Shown: piece after piece, positions 1 through 7,941 of the stretch
Layout of the letters: every line of letters begins with the position of its first letter
How positions within the stretch are numbered: the first letter of the stretch is position 1
Source: Thermoanaerobaculales bacterium
Lineage (GTDB): Bacteria; Acidobacteriota; Thermoanaerobaculia; Thermoanaerobaculales; Sulfomarinibacteraceae
Length of the DNA: 40,311 nucleotides
Direction: 5' to 3'
Assembly: GCA_029287235.1 (NCBI GenBank)
Contig: JARFRM010000090.1
Location: 1-40,311 of the forward strand
Notes under the pieces: model-generated
Databases searched by the model: none
The model's input: only the letters and a program-made list of their open reading frames with translations
Told to the model about the DNA's origin: nothing
Translations under genes and position numbers: made by a program

Positions 1-1
1 G

Positions 2-166
2 CTCTCCATGTGGGTCGGGGTGGTCAGCTGGACCTACGGAATCGATTTCATCTTCCTCTTCACCGGGCGGGTCGGTCACATCGCCGCGTGGGTCCTCACC
101 GGCGTCCTGCTGGTGTCGGCGGCCGTCGGCCGGCCGCGCCCGATCAAGAAGACCGACACAAACTGA
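2..166 (+). CDS. C-terminal end of a membrane protein (partial)
   Basis: The window opens inside a gene read in the second frame and ending at TGA 164-166. About 54 residues are visible: one hydrophobic stretch (WVGVVSWTYGIDFIFLF), a short Gly/Arg turn, a second hydrophobic stretch (AAWVLTGVLLVSAAV) and a basic polar tail ending KKTDTN. This is the pattern of the last two membrane segments of an inner-membrane protein. Too little is present to name a family. It converges on the minus-strand gene that ends at 208. The different reading frame that starts at position 10 is Arg/Pro/His-rich and looks like a shadow. Confidence 0.55.
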   Translation, partial: LSMWVGVVSWTYGIDFIFLFTGRVGHIAAWVLTGVLLVSAAVGRPRPIKKTDTN

Positions 167-207
167 GAAGTGGCGCCGGCATCGCCGGACGGTCGAGTAC
201 CGACGTT

Positions 208-681
208 CTAGCCGGGGTTTCGATCGTCCCAGGACTCCCGTGCCACGTCGACCAGCCCCCACGCACCCCACGCGAAGATTACCGTCAGAACGCTCCAGTA
301 GGGGACCTCGCTGCCGATACTCCAACCCGCCGCGTCACGTGCGTCGACCACGGCCGCAAGGCAGACCACCGGCCAATAGACCGTGATGCCGAGCGCCGCG
401 ACCAAGGTCACGCGGCCCCATTGCCTCCCTCGGAGGTGGCCGATCAACCCCACCGTCAGGAGCGGGATGTAGATCACCAGATCCGCAAAGGCGAAGCCGT
501 ACCAGAATGCCTTACCGACCTCGGTGATCGCCTCGGCAGGCTCCTGGGTGCCCATGGCGACACCCAGCTTGTAACTCACAGCCGAGAGCCCCTGGGCGAT
601 GATCAGATATATCAGCAGAAGCCACCCCGGTCCCTGCAACGCAAGGAACCTCAATCCGCAATGTGGCGATGAGTTCTTCAT
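208..681 (-). CDS. small multi-pass membrane protein of unknown function
   Basis: I do not recognise this gene. It encodes about 157 residues with four hydrophobic segments: roughly 13-32 (ALQGPGWLLLIYLIIAQGLS), 57-80 (FWYGFAFADLVIYIPLLTVGL), 90-112 (VTLVAALGITVYWPVVCLAAVV) and 128-147 (WSVLTVIFAWGAWGLVDVA). I chose the ATG at 681 over an upstream TTG at 687. No strong ribosome binding site is visible. The arrangement suggests an integral inner-membrane protein; no catalytic motif is visible. It is convergent with the partial gene at the window start and divergent from the oxidoreductase that begins at 810. Confidence 0.6.
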   Translation of the reverse strand: MKNSSPHCGLRFLALQGPGWLLLIYLIIAQGLSAVSYKLGVAMGTQEPAEAITEVGKAFWYGFAFADLVIYIPLLTVGLIGHLRGRQWGRVTLVAALGITVYWPVVCLAAVVDARDAAGWSIGSEVPYWSVLTVIFAWGAWGLVDVARESWDDRNPG

Positions 682-809
682 GACCAACAGCTTCGCACAC
701 CCGGCGGGTCCGAGTGGTCGCTGATCACGGCCCAGGGCAATGGCCCCGGGGCGCCGGTCGAAATGCGCGACGTCGTCGCAGAGTTTCCCTGTAAGACTGT
801 GAGGACTTC

Positions 810-1421
810 ATGAACGTGCTCGTCCTGTTCGCCCACCCCAGGATCGATCGGTCCGAAGTCAACGTCGTGTTGGCGCGAACGGCAACAGCCATCGACGGCG
901 TGACGCTTGTCGATCTCTACGCCGAATATCCGACCTTCGAGATCGATGTGGAGCGCGAGCAGCATCGTCTTGCCGACTACGATGTCATCGTCTTCCAGCA
1001 CCCGGTCTACTGGTACTCGTGTCCCGCGTTGCTCAAGGAGTGGATGGATCTGGTCCTCGAGCACGGATTCGCCTATGGCGAGGGTGGCACCGCCCTTGAA
1101 GGCAAAGTGATGTTCAACGCGGTGACCGCCGGCGCCCGCCGCGAGGTCTACTCGCACGACGGCGGCTACAGCTATGAACTCAAGGACTTCTTTGTTCCCT
1201 TCGAGCAGAGCGCGCGTCTGTGCCGGATGCGCTATCTGCCGCCCTTCGCTCTTTACGCCGCCGGCCACGCGAGGGATGAGGATCGGCTGGATGATCACGT
1301 GAATGCATACACGGCGCTCCTGAGTGCGCTCGTCGAGGATCGGTTCGATATCGATCAGGCGGAATCGGGGGGCGGCGTGTCCGGCGGGCTCGACGAGCTG
1401 ATTGTCGCGGAGGTCGAGTGA
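810..1421 (+). CDS. KefF-like NAD(P)H-dependent oxidoreductase, flavodoxin-like quinone reductase family
   Basis: The 203-residue product opens with a flavodoxin-type beta strand (MNVLVLFAHPRIDRS) and carries the family segment FQHPVYWYSCPALLKEW near residues 62-77, followed by a Gly-rich turn before GKVMFNAVTAGA. These are marks of the NQO/KefF family, which binds FMN or FAD in the cytoplasm and reduces quinones or electrophiles with NAD(P)H. In enteric bacteria KefF or KefG is the cytoplasmic subunit that activates a Kef potassium efflux channel. Its TGA overlaps the ATG of the Kef-like antiporter by one base (TGATG), which supports the same partnership here. The C-terminal 20 residues are acidic and Gly-rich. 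The role is inferred from family and context. Confidence 0.85.
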   Translation: MNVLVLFAHPRIDRSEVNVVLARTATAIDGVTLVDLYAEYPTFEIDVEREQHRLADYDVIVFQHPVYWYSCPALLKEWMDLVLEHGFAYGEGGTALEGKVMFNAVTAGARREVYSHDGGYSYELKDFFVPFEQSARLCRMRYLPPFALYAAGHARDEDRLDDHVNAYTALLSALVEDRFDIDQAESGGGVSGGLDELIVAEVE

Positions 1422-3322
1422 TGGCGCTGTTGCAGGGCGCGTTTGTCTATCTCGTCGCCATGGTCGTAGCGGTGCCGCTGGCCAAACGTCTCGGTCGGGG
1501 GTCGGTCCTCGGCTATCTCCTCGCCGGCATCGTCATCGGCCCGGCGCTGGGCATCGTCGGGGCCGAGACCGAGGAGGTCAAGCACTTCGCCGAGTTCGGC
1601 GTGGTCATGATGCTCTTTCTCATCGGGCTCGAGCTCCAGCCGGCCATGCTCTGGCGGATGCGCTCGCGCCTGCTCGGGCTCGGCGGCCTTCAGGTGGCGG
1701 GCACCACCGCCGCGGTCTTCGCCATCTCCCTCGCGCTGGGACTCGCCTGGCAGAGCGCGCTGGCCGTCGGCATGATCCTCGCTCTCTCGTCCACCGCCAT
1801 CGTCCTCCAGACCCTCGAAGAGAAGGGGTGGATGAAGACCACCCCCGGGCAGTCCACCTTCTCGGTGCTGCTCTTTCAGGACATCGCCGTGATCCCCATG
1901 CTGGCGCTGCTGCCGCTGCTCGCGGTCCACGCGGGGGGACACGGTGGCGAGACGCACCACGGTGGAGGTCTCGAACACCTCCCCGGCTGGCTCCAGGGGC
2001 TGGTCATCCTCGGGGTCATCGCTGTCATCATCCTCATCGGGCGCTATCTCTCACGCCCAGTCTTCCGTTTCATCGCGGCCGCGCGGCTACGTGAGATCTT
2101 CTCCGCGGCCGCACTCCTGTTGGTGATCGGAATCGCCCTCGCCATGGACCGGATCGGGTTGTCACCGGCGCTGGGAACCTTCCTCGCCGGCGTCGTCCTT
2201 TCGGGCAGCGAGTTCCGGCACGAGCTGGAGAGCGATATCGCCCCCTTCAAGGGTCTGCTGCTCGGGGTCTTCTTCATCTCGGTGGGAGCCGGGATCGATT
2301 TCGAGCTCCTCTTTGGTCGACCCGGGGCGATTGTCGGGCTGGCGATCGGGCTCATGGCGGTCAAGCTGATGGTGCTGCTGATTCTGGGCCGGGTCTTCGG
2401 CCTCCGGCGGGCGGATCTCTGGCTCTTCGGCCTCGGTCTCGCCCAGGCCGGTGAGTTCGGTTTCGTCCTCTTCGGTTTCGCCGGTGGTGCCGGGGTCCTC
2501 CCCGGCGAGCTCATCCGAATCGCCACCCTCGTGGTGGCGATCACCATGCTCCTGACGCCGCTCGGTTTCATCTGCTACGAAAAGCTCATCGCTCCTCGAT
2601 TCGGTCGCCGTGACGCGGGCGGGGCGGACTCGATCGACACACCCGGCACGACGATCATCGCCGGGGTCGGCCGCTACGGTCAGGTAGTCAACCGGATGCT
2701 CACCACCAACGGCCATACGACGGTGGTCCTCGACTACGACGCCGACACCATCGAGTTGGTCCGGCGGTTCGGCGTGAGGTCCTACTACGGCGATGCCACC
2801 CGTCCCGATCTTCTCGAGGCTGCGGGGGCCGAAAACGCCACCCTCCTGATCGCAGCCCTCGACGACCGCGAGAAACAGAACCAGCTGGTGGAACACATGG
2901 CGAACCACCATCCCCACTGTCGGATCATCGCCCGGGCCCTCGACCGCCACCATGTCTACGAGTTGCTCGAAGCCGGCGCCCACCACGTCGAGCGCGAGCT
3001 CTTCGAGTCCTCTCTCGCCGCAGGTCGGCGGGCTCTGATCGAGCTCGGCGCCCACCCATTCAAGGCCGAGCGCCAGGCGCGGGCCTTCCGCACCCACGAC
3101 AGACAGACCCTGGCGGACCTGCACCAGAACTGGCTCGACGGTGGAATGGACTCGAGCTATGTCGCCGCCGCCCGCGGCCGCACCGATGAGCTCGATCAGA
3201 TCATGCGCACCGATCGAGCGGCGGACCGACACGACCCGACCGAACGCGGCTGGGTGCCGCCGCCCAAGGAGGATGCGGTGAAGTTAGTCCGGACTAACCC
3301 GCCTGACCCCGAACCCTCTTGA
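1421..3322 (+). CDS. Kef-type monovalent cation:proton antiporter (CPA2) with C-terminal RCK/TrkA-N domain
   Basis: About 633 residues. The first 390 contain 11-13 hydrophobic helices of the Na+/H+ exchanger fold, including GLELQPAMLWRMR, LALSSTAIVLQTLEEKG and FFISVGAGIDFELL, all typical of CPA2/Kef proteins. A linker leads to an RCK N domain near residue 410 with Rossmann motif GVGRYGQVV, then YYGDATRPDLLEAAGAENA as in KefB/KefC. The protein should exchange K+ or Na+ for H+ at the inner membrane under nucleotide and redox control, probably with the upstream oxidoreductase. The loop near residues 170-188 is His/Gly-rich (HAGGHGGETHHGG), an unusual possible metal- or pH-sensing insert. ATG 1421 was preferred over GTG 1418. 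The last 29 bases overlap the convergent lipoprotein gene. Confidence 0.9.
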   Translation: MALLQGAFVYLVAMVVAVPLAKRLGRGSVLGYLLAGIVIGPALGIVGAETEEVKHFAEFGVVMMLFLIGLELQPAMLWRMRSRLLGLGGLQVAGTTAAVFAISLALGLAWQSALAVGMILALSSTAIVLQTLEEKGWMKTTPGQSTFSVLLFQDIAVIPMLALLPLLAVHAGGHGGETHHGGGLEHLPGWLQGLVILGVIAVIILIGRYLSRPVFRFIAAARLREIFSAAALLLVIGIALAMDRIGLSPALGTFLAGVVLSGSEFRHELESDIAPFKGLLLGVFFISVGAGIDFELLFGRPGAIVGLAIGLMAVKLMVLLILGRVFGLRRADLWLFGLGLAQAGEFGFVLFGFAGGAGVLPGELIRIATLVVAITMLLTPLGFICYEKLIAPRFGRRDAGGADSIDTPGTTIIAGVGRYGQVVNRMLTTNGHTTVVLDYDADTIELVRRFGVRSYYGDATRPDLLEAAGAENATLLIAALDDREKQNQLVEHMANHHPHCRIIARALDRHHVYELLEAGAHHVERELFESSLAAGRRALIELGAHPFKAERQARAFRTHDRQTLADLHQNWLDGGMDSSYVAAARGRTDELDQIMRTDRAADRHDPTERGWVPPPKEDAVKLVRTNPPDPEPS

Positions 3323-3980
3323 GCTCCTGGCAGAGATCCGAGACCGCGACCTCGGCCCATCCGGCGGCGCTCGACCAGGACCCCAGGTTGACATCGATCG
3401 AGTCATCGCCCTTGGGGGGCCGGCACTTCCTCCGCTCGCCCACACGAGCCTGGATGACCCCGGTCTCGCCGTCGATGAGGTCGAAGACGATGGTTCCCTG
3501 CGACAGGACCGGGGCGGGCTCTCCGTCGGCTGTCCTGATCTTCGAGGTCTTGTCAAAAACCACGTCGGTCACGGCCGCCCGCAGCACCAGGGTCTCGGGG
3601 TCTGAATCGTGCACGAGCTCCAGGTCCGAGTTACAACTCAGCTCGGTGACGATGGTCTCGTTGATGACCTCTTTGAGTTCGACGAGCTCCTCGTACTCGG
3701 GCATCACACCGCCCCGGTTCCGCGATCCGATGAGGGAACCGGTTTCATTTTCCGTGGTCTGAGGACCCGGATCGCGGACCACGAGCATGACCTTTCGGGG
3801 GTGGAGCTTGGTGTAGCGTGAAAAATCCGCATCGGGACGGACCAGCGTCGTCTTGAACACGCCCTTCTGTTTGGCAAGCTCATCGAGCCCCTCGGGCTCA
3901 TAACCGGTATCGAGGTTCTTCGCCACACCCATCGCCGCACAACAGGACATGAGCAGAATCATCAGACAGGTCTTTTTCAT
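3294..3980 (-). CDS. DUF3313-like envelope protein, possible lipoprotein
   Basis: The start is set by GGAGG about 10 bases before the ATG at 3980; a longer open frame to 4025 has no support. The 228-residue product begins with a Sec signal (MKKTCLMILLMSCCAAMGVA) in which LMSC could serve as a loose lipobox. The mature part contains ADFSRYTKLHPRKVML and ends with a beta-rich domain (GTIVFDLIDGETGVIQARV). These resemble the putative lipoprotein family DUF3313 by my recollection. The function of that family is unknown. The 3' end overlaps the antiporter gene by 29 bases on the opposite strand, so the two transcripts could interfere. Confidence 0.7.
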   Translation of the reverse strand: MKKTCLMILLMSCCAAMGVAKNLDTGYEPEGLDELAKQKGVFKTTLVRPDADFSRYTKLHPRKVMLVVRDPGPQTTENETGSLIGSRNRGGVMPEYEELVELKEVINETIVTELSCNSDLELVHDSDPETLVLRAAVTDVVFDKTSKIRTADGEPAPVLSQGTIVFDLIDGETGVIQARVGERRKCRPPKGDDSIDVNLGSWSSAAGWAEVAVSDLCQELKRVRGQAG

Positions 3981-4040
3981 GATTGAGAATCCTCCAATGC
4001 CGGAGCCTCCGCAAACACTTCCCATTAAATTCTAAACGAC

Positions 4041-4061
4041 TGAAACGTTAAAAATGTTTCA
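4041..4061. promoter_or_regulatory. inverted repeat TGAAAC-N9-GTTTCA, possible operator
   Basis: A 21-base near-perfect inverted repeat has arms TGAAACGTT and AATGTTTCA (one mismatch) around AAA. It sits in an AT-rich stretch 60 bases upstream of the DUF3313-like gene and next to a TTGACA read on the minus strand at 4070-4065. The shape fits a dimeric TetR- or PsrA-like repressor site, but no such regulator is encoded nearby. Confidence 0.3.
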
Positions 4062-4115
4062 TGATGTCAAAGTGTGTGTTTTCTTTGATCTGTTGGAGAG
4101 ATCCGGAGACATGAG

Positions 4116-4229
4116 ATGAAGAAGGCCATCGTTCTTGCCGTCCTCTGTGTCAGTCTGTGGGCGCTGATTCCGGTGGTGGCCAAACTCGGCCAGGAATCGT
4201 CAGTATGCGATGGTGCGATGGCTCAATAA
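4116..4229 (+). pseudogene. truncated start of an EamA/DMT-family transporter
   Basis: A 37-codon frame starts at ATG 4116 behind CCGGAGAC and encodes MKKAIVLAVLCVSLWALIPV followed by VAKLGQESS. This matches the first transmembrane helix of drug/metabolite transporters (EamA fold), where an LW-x-x-x-P-V-x-A-K signature is common. After residue 30 the match stops and the sequence runs into a repeat-like tail (CDGAMAQ) and a TAA. Full-length members have ten helices and about 300 residues, so this is the 5' relic of a gene cut where the dispersed repeat begins. The alternative is a genuine small membrane peptide. Confidence 0.5.
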
Positions 4230-4230
4230 C

Positions 4231-4290
4231 GCGATGGCCTTTGCGCTGTTCTTGGCGCACTTAGCGATCTTTGCGGTGAAAATGCGACGG
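4231..4290 (+). repeat. dispersed 'TTTGCGGTG' repeat, copy 1
   Basis: The stretch shares its order and much of its sequence with 32336-32423: GCGATG-CCTTTGCG-TGTTCTT-GCG, then GCGATCTTTGCGGTG, then ATGCGA. A third copy lies inverted at 32108-32164. It carries no gene. The segment from about 4290 to 4372 that follows holds a short hairpin (CCGTCGC/GCGACGG) and a T-loop-like GGTTCGAATCC, but nothing else I can identify. Confidence 0.6.
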
Positions 4291-4372
4291 TGCGATGACT
4301 TCGTGATCGCTTCGCTTCTTTGCGCCGTCGCGTTTGCGACGGGTTCGAATCCCCGGGAATCACCCCTGCAAG

Positions 4373-4400
4373 AAAAACGGGGCGGGTTTGACCCCGCCCC
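4373..4400 (-). terminator. Rho-independent terminator of the BNR-repeat gene
   Basis: Read on the minus strand, an 8-bp perfect GC stem (GGGGCGGG/CCCGCCCC) with a 6-base loop is followed by GTTTTTCTT. It lies 28 bases past the stop of the minus-strand gene ending at 4428. Confidence 0.8.
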
Positions 4401-4427
4401 TTCGATGGTGTTCTTTTCTTCGGGGTC

Positions 4428-7400
4428 TCAGTTCCCTCGCGGCCACTCGGGGAATCGGCCCGGAGTCCACGGTGCCCCGGCCGCTTCGAGGGTGTCCTCG
4501 AGAGCGCCGAGTCTCGCGTCGAGTGACCGCAACGCCTCGAGCTGCTCGGTGAAGGCCGCGGCCGCCCAGGCATAGCCGTCGCGGTTGGTGGTTGTTGGCG
4601 CTTGAGTGGTGGACAGCTGGCCACCTACGACGCGGTTGATCCGGCCCAGGATCGATGGATCGGTGGGTTCGTTACGCCTGGCCTTGCTGCGATCACCTCG
4701 CAAGAGGACGAGAAGGTCATTGAGCTCGTCCTCGATGGCGGCAAGCTCGGCGACCTGTCCGGGTTGAGCAGCCGGGGTGTCGAGGATGGCTTGCCGGAGG
4801 TGTTTGATCCGATCCCCGACCTCGCCGGTGAACTCGAGAGCGCCGAGGACGGCACGCTGGAGATCGGCCGCCTGAAGCTGGAACTCGAGCGCCGCCTCAG
4901 GGTCTTCCACCGGCAGGGTGCCGCCGCCGAGGTCGGTGACCTTGAATTCCTGCGGGCCGGCAAGCTGTGTGACGACGCCGTCGATCTCGGATTCGAGGGT
5001 CACCGAGTACGCGCCCGGCAGCGCCAGCGGGCCCACCGGCGGCGAGTCCCACGGCGCCTGCGGCCCGGGGTCAGGATCGGTGGGAAGCGAGGACGGGTAA
5101 CGCAGGTTCCAGGCGACCCGGTGGATGCCTTTGCCGCGGGGACCCGTCACCCGCTGGACCACGTTGCCGCCGGCGTCGCGCACGGTCAGGATGATGCTCG
5201 GATCGTTCTCCTCGTCCTCGGCGCGGAGATCGTCTTGGCTGGGATAGGGCAGGATCTTCTTGTCCTCGTCGGCCTCTTTCTCGGCCTCGTGGCGACGCTC
5301 CTGCCGAGTCTTGAGTCCATCCTCGAGGTGATAGGTGAAGACGGCGCCGAAGGACGGGTTCGGTGCTGTGTAGTACGTGTCACCCTGGAAGGCCTTTTCC
5401 ACCGTGGGCAGCCCGAGCCGGCTGGTCTCGATGTAGCGAAGGGTGTCCTTGACCGGGAAGAGGGTCGCGTCCTCGGCAAGGGTTTGTGCAGTGAGACCGC
5501 GCAGCGGCGTGTAGTCGTCGAGAATGTAGAAGCCGCGGCCGAAGGTGGCCAGGGCGAGATCATTCTCGCGCCGCTGGATCTCGAGCTCGCGCACGGCAAT
5601 GGTGGGCAGTCCGGCCTTCAGGGCGACCCAGTGCTCGCCCTCGTCAACCGTGACGAAGAGCCCGAACTCGGTGCCGAGGAAAAGCAGCTCTTCCTCGACA
5701 TGGTCCTGGGCGATGGTCCAGGCGATCTCGCCATCGGGCAGATCGCCGCGGATGGATGTCCAGCTCCTGCCCCGATCGGCGCTCTTGAGCAGATAGGGGT
5801 CGAAGTCGCCCTGTTTGTGGTTGTCGAAGGTGGCGTAGACCGTGTCGGCATCGTGCTGCGAGGCCTCGAGCTCGGCGACATAGGTGTTGGCGGGCACGCC
5901 GGGGAAGCTGCCCTCGACATGCCAGGTCTCGCCACCATCGGCGGTGATGTGGATCTGACCGTCATCGGTGCCGACGAAGATCAGCCCCTCGACGAGCGGC
6001 GACTCACTGAGCGCCACCGCATTGCCGTAGATGGAGGTCGAGCCGCTCTTGTGGACCGCGTCCGGGCCCCAGACCCTGCCCATGACCTCGAGGGCGTTGC
6101 GATCGATGCCTCGGGCGAGATCGCCGGAGACGGCGCGCCAGGTGTTGCCGCGATCGTCGGAGCGGAAGAGCTTCTGGGCGGCGAAGTAGAGACGGGTGTG
6201 GGAGTGGGGGCTGATGATGACGGGTGCGTCCCAGTTCCAGCGGTACGGGTCCTCGCCCGGCGCCGGCTGGGGCTGGATGTCGACGATCTCGCCGGTGGCT
6301 CGGTCGTGGCGCACGAGACCACCGTACTGCCACTGGCTGTAGACGAGATTGGGTTCCTCGGGATCGACCACGGTCTTGAAGCCATCACCGAAGACCGTGA
6401 TGAACCAGTCCTCGTTGGTGATGCCGCCGGGGTTGCGGCTCCGGGTCGGCCCGCCGAGGGTGGCGTTGTCCTGAGTGCCGCCGTAGATATAGTAGAAGGG
6501 CTTCGAGTTGTCGACGGTCACCCGGTAGAACTGCATGACGGGGAGATTCTCGAAGTAGACCCAGGTGGCGCCGCGGTCAAAGGTCTCATAGACCCCGCCG
6601 TCGCAACCGGCCCGGAGGTGGCGGGGGTCATCCGGGTTGATCCACAGGGCGTGGTTGTCCACGTGTTTGAAGTTCTCCCCAACATGGACGAAGGTCTCGC
6701 CGCCGTCGTTGGTGACCTGCATCCAGGTGTCCATGGAGTAAACCCGGTCGACGTTGTCGGGATCGCAGATGAACTCGTTGTAGTAGTCGCCACCGGGGGC
6801 GTGGTCCGAACGCTTCTCCCAGGTTTCCCCGCGGTTGGTGGAGCGGAAGGTCCCACCCTCATCACGGGCGGCGTCGAGGACGCCGTAGACCACATCGGGG
6901 TCGGCGGGCGAGAAGCACAGACCCATGCGTCCCTTGTCGACGTCCGGCAAACCGGCCGTGATCTCACGCCAGGTCGTACCGCCATCGGTGGATTTGTGGA
7001 GCCCGGACTCGGGTCCGCCGTTGATCAGGGTCCAGGTGTGGCGGCGGCGCTGGTAGGCGGTGGCGAGGATCGTGTCGGGGTCCTCGGGGTGGAGCTTGAC
7101 CTCGGCAATGCCGGTGTCGTCCGAAATGTGGAGCACCCTCTCCCAGGTCGCGCCGCCATCGGTGGTGCGGTAGAGACCGCGGTCCCCGCCCGATCGCCAC
7201 AACGGACCCTGCGCCGCGACCCACACAACATTCGCGTCTCTGGGGTCGACAACAATATTGCCGATGTGCTCGCTCTCTTTGAGCCCCATGTTCTTCCATG
7301 TCGAACCACCGTCGAGGCTCTTGTAGACCCCGTCGCCGTAGGAGACCGAACGCTGGGAGTTGTTCTCACCGGTGCCGATCCAGACCACGTTGGAATCGTG

Positions 7401-7706
7401 CGGATCGATGGTGACGCAACCGATGGAGTAGGAACCCTCGCCGTCGAAGACCGGCTCCCAGGTCGTACCGGCGTTGGTCGTCCGCCACACGCCTCCCGAG
7501 GCGACGGTGACGAAATAGCGCGAGTGGTCTTCTGGGTCCACCGCGATGTCGGAGATCCGGCCTGACGAGAGCGCAGGCCCGATGCCGCGCAGCTCGAGGC
7601 CCGAGAGAGTATCGGCGGTCAGCCAGTGGGCGTCATCATCGGCGGCGGTGGTCAGGGCAGCCGGGATCATGATCGCGGCGATCAGGGCGAAGCGGGTGAA
7701 TTTCAT
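4428..7706 (-). CDS. large secreted sortilin/BNR-repeat (VPS10-like beta-propeller) protein
   Basis: The start at 7706 is fixed by AGGAGG six bases upstream; an extension to 7802 is Arg-rich and unlikely to be real. The 1092-residue product has a Sec signal (MKFTRFALIAAIMIPAALTT) and then repeated BNR/Asp-box units (S-x-D-x-G-x-T-W), for example SLDGGSTW, TTDGGATW, STDGGTTW, SADRGRSW and TVDEGEHW. These fill about residues 40-700, and residues 820-950 contain an Ig-like region ending VAWNLRYPS and LPGAYSVTLE. The last 150 residues are helical and may coil. Such proteins are abundant in Acidobacteriota, Bacteroidota and Gemmatimonadota and are often annotated as glycosyl hydrolases, although no sialidase catalytic set is evident. 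The substrate is unknown. A minus-strand terminator follows. Confidence 0.88.
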   Translation of the reverse strand: MKFTRFALIAAIMIPAALTTAADDDAHWLTADTLSGLELRGIGPALSSGRISDIAVDPEDHSRYFVTVASGGVWRTTNAGTTWEPVFDGEGSYSIGCVTIDPHDSNVVWIGTGENNSQRSVSYGDGVYKSLDGGSTWKNMGLKESEHIGNIVVDPRDANVVWVAAQGPLWRSGGDRGLYRTTDGGATWERVLHISDDTGIAEVKLHPEDPDTILATAYQRRRHTWTLINGGPESGLHKSTDGGTTWREITAGLPDVDKGRMGLCFSPADPDVVYGVLDAARDEGGTFRSTNRGETWEKRSDHAPGGDYYNEFICDPDNVDRVYSMDTWMQVTNDGGETFVHVGENFKHVDNHALWINPDDPRHLRAGCDGGVYETFDRGATWVYFENLPVMQFYRVTVDNSKPFYYIYGGTQDNATLGGPTRSRNPGGITNEDWFITVFGDGFKTVVDPEEPNLVYSQWQYGGLVRHDRATGEIVDIQPQPAPGEDPYRWNWDAPVIISPHSHTRLYFAAQKLFRSDDRGNTWRAVSGDLARGIDRNALEVMGRVWGPDAVHKSGSTSIYGNAVALSESPLVEGLIFVGTDDGQIHITADGGETWHVEGSFPGVPANTYVAELEASQHDADTVYATFDNHKQGDFDPYLLKSADRGRSWTSIRGDLPDGEIAWTIAQDHVEEELLFLGTEFGLFVTVDEGEHWVALKAGLPTIAVRELEIQRRENDLALATFGRGFYILDDYTPLRGLTAQTLAEDATLFPVKDTLRYIETSRLGLPTVEKAFQGDTYYTAPNPSFGAVFTYHLEDGLKTRQERRHEAEKEADEDKKILPYPSQDDLRAEDEENDPSIILTVRDAGGNVVQRVTGPRGKGIHRVAWNLRYPSSLPTDPDPGPQAPWDSPPVGPLALPGAYSVTLESEIDGVVTQLAGPQEFKVTDLGGGTLPVEDPEAALEFQLQAADLQRAVLGALEFTGEVGDRIKHLRQAILDTPAAQPGQVAELAAIEDELNDLLVLLRGDRSKARRNEPTDPSILGRINRVVGGQLSTTQAPTTTNRDGYAWAAAAFTEQLEALRSLDARLGALEDTLEAAGAPWTPGRFPEWPRGN

Positions 7707-7941
7707 CGTCATCCTCCTGTCGCCGGACATGCTACCGGATCTTCTTCGACAACGGCCCTCGACTCGGCGCCGCGATCGGGAACGCACACTCGCCTCCGGC
7801 ATGGTTGATCATGACTGGCGACCTTGTGGCGTACTGCGGATGCTCATGTAAGGTGCGCTCGGCCTCGAACCCGCGAATACCGGCCGGTGGTGGGATACGG
7901 TCGGGAAGCGATGCAGGAGCGCTCATCGCCGAGCCTCATCC

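Noticed and set aside
4331..4365. tRNA-like T-arm GGTTCGAATCC
   Set aside because: The five-base T stem pairs only partly (three pairs), no acceptor, D or anticodon arm is found upstream, and no matching 5' acceptor strand exists. A similar GGTTCGAA motif at 33125 also lacks a tRNA body.
4602..7565. 987-codon open frame antisense to the BNR-repeat gene
   Set aside because: It is the complement of a highly GC-biased gene, has no repeats or domains of its own and no ribosome binding site, and the opposite strand has a signal peptide, Asp-box repeats and a terminator.
7732..7926. 64-codon minus-strand frame between the BNR protein and the cotransporter
   Set aside because: There is no ribosome binding site, no recognisable motif and no conserved feature; it lies in the likely promoter region of the two divergent genes.
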